Of a stretch of DNA of 8,185 nucleotides, positions 1-5,587 are shown piece after piece (position 1 is the stretch's first letter; each line of letters opens with the position of its first letter). The stretch comes from Planctomycetota bacterium (GTDB lineage Bacteria; Planctomycetota; Phycisphaerae; UBA1845): contig JADFIX010000126.1 of assembly GCA_022566435.1 (NCBI GenBank), forward strand, positions 1-8,185, in the 5' to 3' direction. The notes below the pieces were generated by a model. It was not told where the DNA came from. It saw only the letters and a list, made by a program, of their open reading frames with translations, and did not search any database. Made by a program: the position numbers and the translations under genes.

Positions 1-984
1 CGGGCAGGGATCGCAGCCGTCCTCCACACCATCTCCATCGGTATCGACGAACGACGGAAACTCGAAGGCCCCCATGTCCACCACGGGGCAACTGCCGTTG
101 CCGGTATCCGGGGTGGCGCCATCGTCCACGAAGCGGGCGTTTCCATCGAGGTCGGTGGTGATGCCCGCGGGCACGGCCGTGTTGTCACCCGCGTCGATGC
201 ACGGCGAGCCGGGCGACAGCCGCAGATCGGCGTCGGCGAACTGCGGATCGACATCGATATTGTTGCCTCCGGCCCCGGACCAGCCCCCCTGGACATCGCT
301 GTACGTCACCGTGGTCACCGCCCCGGACGCCTCGACGATCTCGCCCCCCGCGTTCGACCAGACAATACAGTTCGTCACCGTCGGGCTGCCCTCGAAGAAG
401 TTGAACATCCCGCCGCCTCGCTGGGCCATGTTCCCGCTAAACGTGCAGTTCGTCACCGTCGGGGCGCTACTGGCGTTGAACATCCCGCCGCCGTTGGTGT
501 CGGCCATGTTGGCGCTGAACACGCAGTTCATCACCGTCGGGCTGCTGCCGTTGTTGTACATCCCGCCGCCTTGACTTTCCGAACCGAGGATCGTTTGTCC
601 CGTGCCTCCGGTAATGGTGAATCCGTCCAGCACCGTGTCCGGGCCCTCCCCGCTGTCGCAGCGAACCACGGGCAGCCCATCCCCTGGGTCCGCCACGCCT
701 GTCGCGTCAATCGTAGTGACCGATGGCCCGCCAGAACTCCGCACAGTGATGGCTTTGCCGAGCAGGTCGATAATCTCGTTGTACGTCCCTGGCGCCACGC
801 TGACCTGGTGCATGCTCGGGACCGCGTCGTCGATCGCTGCCTGGATCGTGCAATACGGCGTGCCAACCACGTCGTTACACCCGCCATCGTTTCGATCAAC
901 GTTGAGCGTGGCGGCATGCACGGCGTTCGAGAAGGGTATCCCGAGGACTCCGACAAGCACGGCCAAGGGTATGGCGTTTCGCAT
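1..984 (-). CDS. Exported right-handed parallel beta-helix repeat protein, 3' end outside window
   Basis: The reverse strand is open from an ATG at 984 to the window edge, giving 328 codons without a stop. The protein starts with a signal peptide: a short basic N-terminus (MRNAIP), a hydrophobic core (LAVLVGVLGIPF) and a probable cleavage after AVHA near residue 24. Next comes a CTIQAAIDDA...GTYNEIIDL segment, typical of the first coils of pectate-lyase-like beta-helices. Three coils of about 25 residues of the GGGM(Y/F)N...PTV(T/M)NC type follow, then the DADLRLSPGSPCIDAGDN ending common in this family. The visible end, DTDGDGVEDGCDPCP, resembles a calcium-binding thrombospondin type 3 repeat. 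AGGAGA lies 6 nt upstream of the ATG, which supports this start. The function is probably surface or secreted (adhesion or polysaccharide related), but no catalytic residues can be assigned. The missing C-terminus may carry a cell-surface anchor; that is inference. Confidence 0.88.
   Translation of the reverse strand, partial: MRNAIPLAVLVGVLGIPFSNAVHAATLNVDRNDGGCNDVVGTPYCTIQAAIDDAVPSMHQVSVAPGTYNEIIDLLGKAITVRSSGGPSVTTIDATGVADPGDGLPVVRCDSGEGPDTVLDGFTITGGTGQTILGSESQGGGMYNNGSSPTVMNCVFSANMADTNGGGMFNASSAPTVTNCTFSGNMAQRGGGMFNFFEGSPTVTNCIVWSNAGGEIVEASGAVTTVTYSDVQGGWSGAGGNNIDVDPQFADADLRLSPGSPCIDAGDNTAVPAGITTDLDGNARFVDDGATPDTGNGSCPVVDMGAFEFPSFVDTDGDGVEDGCDPCP
346..570 (-). repeat. Three tandem beta-helix coils (75-78 bp units)
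   Basis: On the reverse strand the unit starts at 570, 492 and 417, so the spacing is 78 and 75 bp (26 and 25 residues). Each unit begins GGGM and carries PTV(T/M)NC. On the plus strand every unit contains a near-identical CACCGTCGGG block followed by CATCCCGCCGCC. The third unit diverges after NCIVWSN. These are structural coils of the beta-helix and not a mobile repeat. Confidence 0.8.
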
Positions 985-990
985 CGGTTT

Positions 991-996
991 TCTCCT
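991..996 (-). promoter_or_regulatory. Ribosome binding site of the beta-helix gene
   Basis: The reverse strand reads AGGAGA followed by AAACCG and then the ATG at 984. A good Shine-Dalgarno with 6-nt spacing fixes this start codon. Confidence 0.7.
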
Positions 997-1053
997 GATC
1001 TGCTGGATCCGATCTGTGACGGCAAGAGACAGATGATCCGAGATTTTCCATTG

Positions 1054-1082
1054 GTTAGACCTCGAGTCGCCCTCGTACTCAA
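1054..1082 (-). promoter_or_regulatory. Candidate housekeeping promoter for the beta-helix gene
   Basis: On the reverse strand TTGAGT (1082-1077) and TCTAAC (1059-1054) are separated by 17 nt. Each matches the sigma-70 consensus at 4 of 6 positions. A transcript would start near 1047, giving a leader of about 60 nt before the ATG at 984. The match is modest and could be chance. Confidence 0.3.
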
Positions 1083-1401
1083 GATGCCCCACTCGACTCA
1101 AGCCAGAGCGATCCCGACGCACGTCGGGACCGCCGTGCATCGGGCCTATTTGCCCGCACGCCCGGCGCGCCGGGATGCCAATCCGGCCTCTGCCCCGACA
1201 TTTCCCATCTACCGAAATCTTAAGCTGCCGCGCTTTGAGGCAGCGGCTTCGGTTTCCGTTCGTGGCACAGATTCTGGATGCCATAATCTCACTCCTCATC
1301 GGGGCGCTACGTGTCTACGCACCCTCGATCGATGCTTGGTTTCTGGCGAAAAAGCCGGCGATCATCAATTGCCCCACGGCCGGGCAGTCTGCGTCGCTTT
1401 C

Positions 1402-1410
1402 TGATAGAAT
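1402..1410 (+). promoter_or_regulatory. Candidate extended -10 promoter for the sigma-kinase operon
   Basis: TGATAGAAT fits an extended -10 box (TGnTAnAAT). No good -35 hexamer lies 17 nt upstream, which is tolerated for extended -10 promoters. The transcript would start about 80 nt before the sigma ATG at 1496. The leader would include AAGGAG (1455-1460) and an A-rich stretch (1474-1489). Confidence 0.35.
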
Positions 1411-1495
1411 GCCGTGCGAGGCATAAGCCGCGTTCTCTGAGCTAGACCGCCGGAAAGGAGTACGCGGCGTCTCAAAAAAACTCGAAAAATGTATC

Positions 1496-2062
1496 ATGGT
1501 TGCGCCATCCGAAACAACCCGGCTGCTGGATAGGATGCGAGAGGGCGATTGCGCGGCTTCCGAAGCCCTGATTCCCCTGCTATACCGCGAGCTACGGGCC
1601 ATCGCGGCCAAGTGTCTGAAATCAGAACGTCATGGTCACACGCTTCAACCGACCGCGCTCGTTCATGAGGCGTATCTAAAACTGGTGGGTCAACGAGATG
1701 CGAATTACCGCAATCGCGGGCATTTCATGGCCATCGCGGCGATGGTGATGCGCCGCATTCTCGTCAGCCACGCCGAGAAGCGTGCGGCGGCCAAGCGCGG
1801 CGGTGGAGCCGCGAGAGTCCCTCTTCATGACGACGTAGCGGTTACGGACGGGCGTAGCCTAGACATTGTGGCGCTGGATGAAGCCATGAAACGACTCGCC
1901 GAGCGGGACAAGCGTAAGGCGCAAGTGGTCGAGCAGCGCTTTTTTGCGGGAATTGAAATGAGCCAAATCGCCGAGAATCTCGGCGTATCTCTAGCGACGG
2001 TGAAAAGGGACTGGGAGTATGCCCGGACATGGCTCATGCGGGAGATGCAGACGGGTGAGTGA
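1496..2062 (+). CDS. ECF RNA polymerase sigma factor (planctomycete kinase-linked type)
   Basis: This 188-residue protein is a complete extracytoplasmic-function sigma factor of the Sigma70_ECF type abundant in planctomycetes. Region 2 spans roughly residues 8-98. It includes the family signature HTLQPTALVHEAYLKLV (48-64) and the HFMAIAAMVMRRILVSHAEKR helix (77-96), which binds core polymerase and the -10 element. Residues 99-122 form a basic, then variable, linker. Region 4 spans about 123-185, with a helix-turn-helix at MSQIAENLGVSLATVKRDW (155-173) for -35 recognition. No in-frame ATG, GTG or TTG lies close upstream of 1496. The only strong Shine-Dalgarno, AAGGAG at 1455-1460, is 35 nt away, so initiation may be weak or SD-independent. 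The kinase gene overlaps its stop by 8 nt, which suggests functional pairing. No anti-sigma gene is visible, so control by phosphorylation is a reasonable inference. Confidence 0.93.
   Translation: MVAPSETTRLLDRMREGDCAASEALIPLLYRELRAIAAKCLKSERHGHTLQPTALVHEAYLKLVGQRDANYRNRGHFMAIAAMVMRRILVSHAEKRAAAKRGGGAARVPLHDDVAVTDGRSLDIVALDEAMKRLAERDKRKAQVVEQRFFAGIEMSQIAENLGVSLATVKRDWEYARTWLMREMQTGE
2041..2062 (+). promoter_or_regulatory. Overlapping stop/start and ribosome binding site coupling sigma to kinase
   Basis: GGAG at 2041-2044 lies 10 nt before the GTG at 2055. The sequence GTGAGTGA (2055-2062) contains both the kinase start and the sigma stop TGA (2060-2062). This arrangement favours translational coupling. 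It also supports GTG 2055 over the upstream in-frame ATG at 2019, whose extra 12 residues (MPGHGSCGRCRR) only read sigma coding sequence in another frame. Confidence 0.6.
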
Positions 2063-4922
2063 ATTGACACCCAAAGCTCAGCAAGAAGTCGAAGAACTCT
2101 TCGAGCGGGTTCTCGAGGTTGAGCCTGATTCTCGCCCATCCTATTTAGAGTCGTGCGGTGCGGAAACGGTCGTAAGGCAGGAAGTTGAATCGCTTCTGGA
2201 GTTCCACGCCGCAGCCCGCGCGCGGATGGACACGCCGATGGTTTCTCCCAACGCCATTGTGGAAGCCGTCGACGAGTTGGCGTCGGATCGTGCATTGCAT
2301 CGTGGACTAGATCCGGAATCAGTCGGCCCCTACCGGATTCTCGAAATGATCGGCGAGGGTGGCATGGGTACGGTCTATCTCGCCGAACAGGAAAAGCCGC
2401 TACGAAGGCGCGTGGCCGTCAAGCTCATCAAGCTGGGGATGGACACCCGCGGGGTCATCGCGCGATTCGACGCGGAGCGCCAAGCGCTCGCCCTGATGAA
2501 CCACCCAAACGTCGCCCGAGTCTTCGACGCCGGCGTATCCGCGGATGGAAGACCCTATTTCGTGATGGAATACGTCAACGGCCTGCGGATTACCGACTAC
2601 TGCGATCGGGAGCGGCTGGGCATCGGTGCGCGACTCGCGCTGTTTGTCCGCGTGTGCGAGGCCATTCAGCACGCCCATCAAAAGGGCGTCATCCATCGCG
2701 ACATCAAGCCGTCAAACATACTCGTCACCGAAGAGAACGGAGCGCCGGTTCCGAAGGTCATCGACTTCGGCGTGGCGAAGGCGACAAATCAGCGATTGAC
2801 GGAGCAGACGCTCTATACCGAGCATGGCGTGATGATCGGAACGCCGGAATACATGAGCCCGGAGCAGGCCGGCGCGGATTCGGCGGACATCGACACCCGC
2901 ACCGACATCTATTCGCTCGGCGTTTTACTCTACGAACTTCTTATTGGCATGCGCCCGCTGGAAACCAACTCAATTGCCGGCACGAGCCCTGATGAGTGGC
3001 GGCGACTGGTCCAACAGCAGGAACCACCGAAGCCGGCCACACGGCTAAGCACCGCTGGTGCCGGCCGGCAGGACGCGGCACGAAATCGAGGAACGGATGT
3101 CGCGACCCTACTGCGCAAGATCCGAGGCGACCTCGAATGGATCACCATGAAATGCCTGGAGAAACAGCGGTCGCGTCGCTATGCCTCGGTGGCCGAACTT
3201 AGCGCCGATATCGGCCGATTCCAGCGACACGAGCCGGTCACTGCCGGGCCGCCGACCACGGTGTATCTTGTCTCGCGATTTGTGCGTCGCAATCGCGGAT
3301 TCGTCGCAGCCGCTTCGGTCGTGTTCTTTGTGCTTGCGACCGGCGTCGTTTCCACGATTACGTTCGCCGTCGCAGAGTCTCGGCAGCGCGCCGTGGCCGA
3401 GACGCAGGCCGCGATCGCGACGGCGGTCAACGAGTTCCTGAATGAAATGCTGGCATCCGTCGACCCGCGGAACACCGGACCGGAGGTCACCGTGCGTCAG
3501 GTGCTGGATGCGGCCGCGGAGCGGGCGGAGACGGAGTTGGCCGACCATCCGGCGGTCGAGCGCGACGTGCGCCAGACGATCGGCCATTCCTATGTCGCCC
3601 TCGGCCTCTTCGGCGAAGCGCTGCCGCACCACGAGCGTGGGCTGGCCCTGGCAATCGAGCTGTACTCAGAGCGATCGGAGGAGTGCACGGCGAGCATGAA
3701 CGAGCTGGGGTATACGCTGAAGCAGTTGGGACGCTTCGCGGATGCGGAAGGTCTTCACCGGCGGGCGTTGGAAACCGAGCTGGCGCTGTTTGGCGAGATG
3801 GACACTCGTGTCGCCACGAGCATGAATCACTTGGCGCAGTTGCTCTACGACCAGGGCAAGTACGACGAGGGTCGCCCGCTGTTCGAACGAGCATTCGAGA
3901 TTCGTTCCGAGCTGCTGGGCGAGCAGAGCATGGACTTCGTGACCAGCCTGAACAACCTCGCACGGGCCCACCATTCCGACGGCGACTACGTGACGGCGGA
4001 AACGCTCCAGCGAGAATGCTTGCGCCTAATACGAAATCTGTTTGGTGACGACCATCTGGACACGATCGGTGTGATGGGCAACGTGGCGTTCGCGGCCATG
4101 ATGAACGGCAACTACGAAGAAGCAGAGCCCATGTTTCGTGACGTCGTCGATTTGTTACGCAAGAAATACAGTCAAGCGCACCCCGATATCGCTCGGGCAC
4201 TGAACAACCTGGGCTCGTGCGTCTACAAACGGGGACGCCACGAAGACGCCGTGTCGATCTTCCGCGAAGCGCTCGACATGCGCCGTGAAACGCTCGGCGA
4301 CGATCACCCGATGGTCGCCAAGTCGCTCAACAACCTCGGTCTGACGCTGACCCAACTGGAGCGCTACGAAGAGGCGATGGAGCTACACCGCGAATCACTC
4401 GCGATTCGCCGCGCCAAGCTGGGTGAAGAGCATCCCGACGTGTCGACCAGCCTGAACAACCTGGCGTTTATCCTCTACAAGCAAGGCGCGCACGAAGAGG
4501 CCCGCGAAATGTATGAGCAGGCCCTGGCGATTCGTCGCACGGCGCTGGGCGACGATCATCCGCAGGTGGCCAATGACCAGATCAACCTTGCCCGATGTTT
4601 GTGCGAAATGAACCAACTCGACGAGGCAGAGTCACTGTGCAGATCAGCGCTCAGCATCCAGATCAACAAGCTCGCCAAGGACCATCCGCATATCGCCGCC
4701 ACAAAGCAGGTACTGGGGCGAGTGCTGACCCGCGCCGCGCGATACGAGGAGGCCGAGACTTGGTTACTTGCGGCTCTCGAGCAAGTGCGAACCAAGTTCG
4801 GCGATCAGTCGACGCAAGCCCAAGGCGTCATCGAGGATCTGGTCGCGCAATACGAGTCGTCCGGGCGAACCGCGCTCGCAAGCCGATACCGCCAAGAACT
4901 GGAAGGAAGCGCGCCTCCGTAG
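2055..4922 (+). CDS. Membrane Hanks-type Ser/Thr protein kinase with C-terminal TPR array
   Basis: The product is 955 residues from GTG 2055. Residues 1-60 are the helical leader seen before many planctomycete and acidobacterial kinases (ELFERVLEVEP...VESLLEFH). The kinase domain spans about 93-389 and has all catalytic motifs: glycine loop GEGGMG (100-105), Lys123 in VAVK, helix-C Glu141, HRDIKPSN (214-221), DFG (237-239), GTPEYMSPEQ (262-271) and TDIYSLGVLLYELL (283-296). A basic stretch (RFVRRNRG) precedes a single membrane helix at about 417-437. A conserved linker follows (FLNEMLASVDP, then TVRQVLDAAAER), then ten TPRs and a degenerate eleventh. The kinase should be cytoplasmic and the TPRs outside the membrane, so ligand or partner sensing by the TPRs is inferred. 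All essential residues are present, so the enzyme should be active. The likely substrate is the co-expressed ECF sigma factor or another regulator; this is not shown by sequence. Confidence 0.93.
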   Translation: MSELTPKAQQEVEELFERVLEVEPDSRPSYLESCGAETVVRQEVESLLEFHAAARARMDTPMVSPNAIVEAVDELASDRALHRGLDPESVGPYRILEMIGEGGMGTVYLAEQEKPLRRRVAVKLIKLGMDTRGVIARFDAERQALALMNHPNVARVFDAGVSADGRPYFVMEYVNGLRITDYCDRERLGIGARLALFVRVCEAIQHAHQKGVIHRDIKPSNILVTEENGAPVPKVIDFGVAKATNQRLTEQTLYTEHGVMIGTPEYMSPEQAGADSADIDTRTDIYSLGVLLYELLIGMRPLETNSIAGTSPDEWRRLVQQQEPPKPATRLSTAGAGRQDAARNRGTDVATLLRKIRGDLEWITMKCLEKQRSRRYASVAELSADIGRFQRHEPVTAGPPTTVYLVSRFVRRNRGFVAAASVVFFVLATGVVSTITFAVAESRQRAVAETQAAIATAVNEFLNEMLASVDPRNTGPEVTVRQVLDAAAERAETELADHPAVERDVRQTIGHSYVALGLFGEALPHHERGLALAIELYSERSEECTASMNELGYTLKQLGRFADAEGLHRRALETELALFGEMDTRVATSMNHLAQLLYDQGKYDEGRPLFERAFEIRSELLGEQSMDFVTSLNNLARAHHSDGDYVTAETLQRECLRLIRNLFGDDHLDTIGVMGNVAFAAMMNGNYEEAEPMFRDVVDLLRKKYSQAHPDIARALNNLGSCVYKRGRHEDAVSIFREALDMRRETLGDDHPMVAKSLNNLGLTLTQLERYEEAMELHRESLAIRRAKLGEEHPDVSTSLNNLAFILYKQGAHEEAREMYEQALAIRRTALGDDHPQVANDQINLARCLCEMNQLDEAESLCRSALSIQINKLAKDHPHIAATKQVLGRVLTRAARYEEAETWLLAALEQVRTKFGDQSTQAQGVIEDLVAQYESSGRTALASRYRQELEGSAPP
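3561..4802 (+). repeat. TPR array of the first kinase (ten 42-residue units)
   Basis: From residue 539 the repeats fall in exact 42-residue register, starting at 539, 581, 623, 665, 707, 749, 791, 833 and 875. An earlier unit begins near 503 and a degraded one at 917-955. The consensus is DDHP.VA.SLNNLA..L...G.YEEA...., then RALAIRR..LG. This is the kinesin-light-chain-like subtype (TPR_10/TPR_12). Such arrays form a superhelix that binds peptides or protein partners. Confidence 0.85.
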
Positions 4923-4969
4923 GCCCGCCGCGGAGTGTCCAGAAGCAGAAAAGAGCAGAAAGAGAGCAG

Positions 4970-5052
4970 AAAAGGGGACATTCTACTTTTGTTGACGGGT
5001 GGCTCAAAAGAATGCTCGCGATTGGAGAAGAAAAAGTAGAATGTCCCCTTTT
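4970..5052. repeat. REP/MITE-like element: perfect 21-bp inverted repeat with 41-nt centre
   Basis: The left arm (4970-4990) contains GGGGACATTCTACTTTT. The right arm (5032-5052) is its exact reverse complement, with a 41-nt spacer between them. Outside the arms a purine-rich tract (4941-4977, repeats of AGCAGAA) is imperfectly complementary to a pyrimidine-rich tract (5043-5070), so the structure may extend further. The GGGGACA...CTTTT core resembles dispersed REP palindromes that I associate with RAYT/IS200-like transposases; this is from memory and was not searched. The element lies just after the first kinase stop and could also act as a bidirectional terminator. It abuts the broken end of the integrase fragment. 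Confidence 0.75.
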
Positions 5053-5059
5053 CCCCTCT

Positions 5060-5239
5060 TGCCTCCCTTCTGTTCTTGAAGCTCTTGCTGAACCGCTTCC
5101 CGTCCGAGCCGAACCACCGTACCGCCCAGCTGAATGGTCGCGCTCGCGGCCACTCGCTCTTCGCTAGCGGCGTTCCGGACTTTTCGTTGGGAACCGCTCC
5201 ATGGTATTTCCGATATACACCAACTTTCTCAGTCGCCAT
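5060..5239 (-). pseudogene. Truncated site-specific integrase (tyrosine recombinase), N-terminal fragment
   Basis: From an ATG at 5239 the reverse strand encodes about 60 residues that look like the arm-binding start of a phage-type integrase. They open MATEKVGVYRKYHG and continue to WAVRWFGSDGKRFSKSFKNRREA, the usual W-x-V-R-W...DGKR..KSF...EA pattern. I recall very similar starts in planctomycete integrases; this was not searched. At residue 60 the homology ends and the frame enters the inverted repeat (EKGTFYFF). It then runs antisense into the first kinase gene until a stop at 4805, giving a nonsense 144-residue fusion. The core-binding and catalytic domains (R...H-x-x-R...Y) are absent, so it cannot recombine DNA. 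AGGAGGTG lies just upstream of the ATG, showing that this was once a real, well-translated gene. Confidence 0.65.
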
Positions 5240-5277
5240 GTTGCACCTCCTCGACCCTGTATCGGGTCCGTTGCAAC
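5240..5277 (-). promoter_or_regulatory. Strong Shine-Dalgarno of the broken integrase, inside a predicted hairpin
   Basis: The reverse strand reads GAGGAGGTGCAAC directly before the ATG at 5239. The outer stem pairs GTTGCA with TGCAAC (5272-5277 with 5240-5245). The inner stem pairs GACCC with GGGTC (5253-5257 with 5264-5268) around a 6-nt loop. The GAGGAGG (5246-5252) lies in the bulge between the stems, so folding could limit ribosome access. The pairing is read directly; a regulatory role is inference. Confidence 0.5.
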
Positions 5278-5587
5278 CACGGCCGACTGACCCAGCCGAC
5301 AAGTGTAGCCGATAGACCCTTCTTGCGTCATCAACAAATCAGGGCTCCGCCTCGGTCCTGGCGGTTCGCACCGGTATCGGCTCAAATGCGCCGGTGAGCT
5401 ATTCAAGCCAGTTGAAGGGCAGCCAGGCGTGGGAAATGTCACCAGAGTCGCAGGTCGGCCTCTCCAGCGGCATAGGCCAGCCAGAAACGGGGGTTCCGGG
5501 CCCTAGGAGCTGTTTCCAGCACTAACCCCGACGGACGTAGTGTCGGGCCGGTCGCATTCGTCGCATGGGCATGTCACAATGGTTTCC
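5278..5587. other. Intergenic region upstream of the second kinase, no intact gene
   Basis: I see no supported coding region. Open frames on both strands here lack a ribosome binding site and a recognisable product. The part next to 5278 is the former upstream region of the integrase fragment, so some of it may be imported DNA. Close to the kinase there is a 6-bp stem GGGGTT/AACCCC (5490-5495 with 5524-5529) enclosing GCTG/CAGC (5509-5512 with 5517-5520). It is overlapped by a second 6-bp stem CCCGAC/GTCGGG (5527-5532 with 5542-5547). These stems are mutually exclusive at 5527-5529. No convincing sigma-70 promoter was found, so the kinase may use another sigma factor or be read from upstream. 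Confidence 0.45.

Larger units (their letters stand above)
985..1495. other. Divergent intergenic region with palindromes, no gene seen
   Basis: These 511 bp separate the minus-strand beta-helix gene from the plus-strand sigma gene. Short open frames cross it but have no ribosome binding site and no recognisable product. The region holds a 7-bp stem with a 4-nt loop (1112-1129, TCCCGAC/GTCGGGA), a perfect 14-bp palindrome (1161-1174, CCCGGCGCGCCGGG) and a 6-bp stem with a 9-nt loop (1224-1244, GCTGCC/GGCAGC). No T-run follows any of these stems, so they do not look like intrinsic terminators. They could be regulator sites or RNA structures. Promoters in both directions are expected here. Confidence 0.55.

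Noticed and set aside
74..574. Plus-strand frame of 166 codons with repeated NIPPP segments
   Set aside because: The apparent repeats are the antisense reading of the beta-helix coils.
571..1404. Long plus-strand open frame (277 codons) opposite the beta-helix gene
   Set aside because: It is antisense to a clear exported beta-helix protein, has no ribosome binding site or recognisable domain, and is rich in Arg, Pro and His as expected for a GC-rich shadow frame.
1175..1426. 83-codon plus-strand frame in the intergenic region
   Set aside because: It has no Shine-Dalgarno and no family resemblance, and it spans the likely sigma promoter.
2019..2054. Upstream ATG start for the first kinase
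   Set aside because: The extra residues only reread the sigma gene in another frame; GTG 2055 has a GGAG at 10 nt and the usual overlapping stop/start.
3487..4200. 237-codon minus-strand frame inside the first kinase gene
   Set aside because: It is a shadow of the TPR coding region; its composition is Arg/Ser/Pro-rich with no domain.
4970..5052. Inverted repeat as a simple intrinsic terminator of the first kinase
   Set aside because: The 41-nt centre and arms of equal 21 bp fit a mobile palindrome better. Termination may be a side effect, so it was not called as the main function.
5360..5390. GGTTCGCACC resembling a tRNA T-arm
   Set aside because: No acceptor stem, anticodon arm or D-arm can be placed around it on either strand.
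5164..5442. 92-codon minus-strand frame overlapping the integrase fragment in another frame
   Set aside because: The integrase frame has the Shine-Dalgarno and the family-like sequence; this one has neither.
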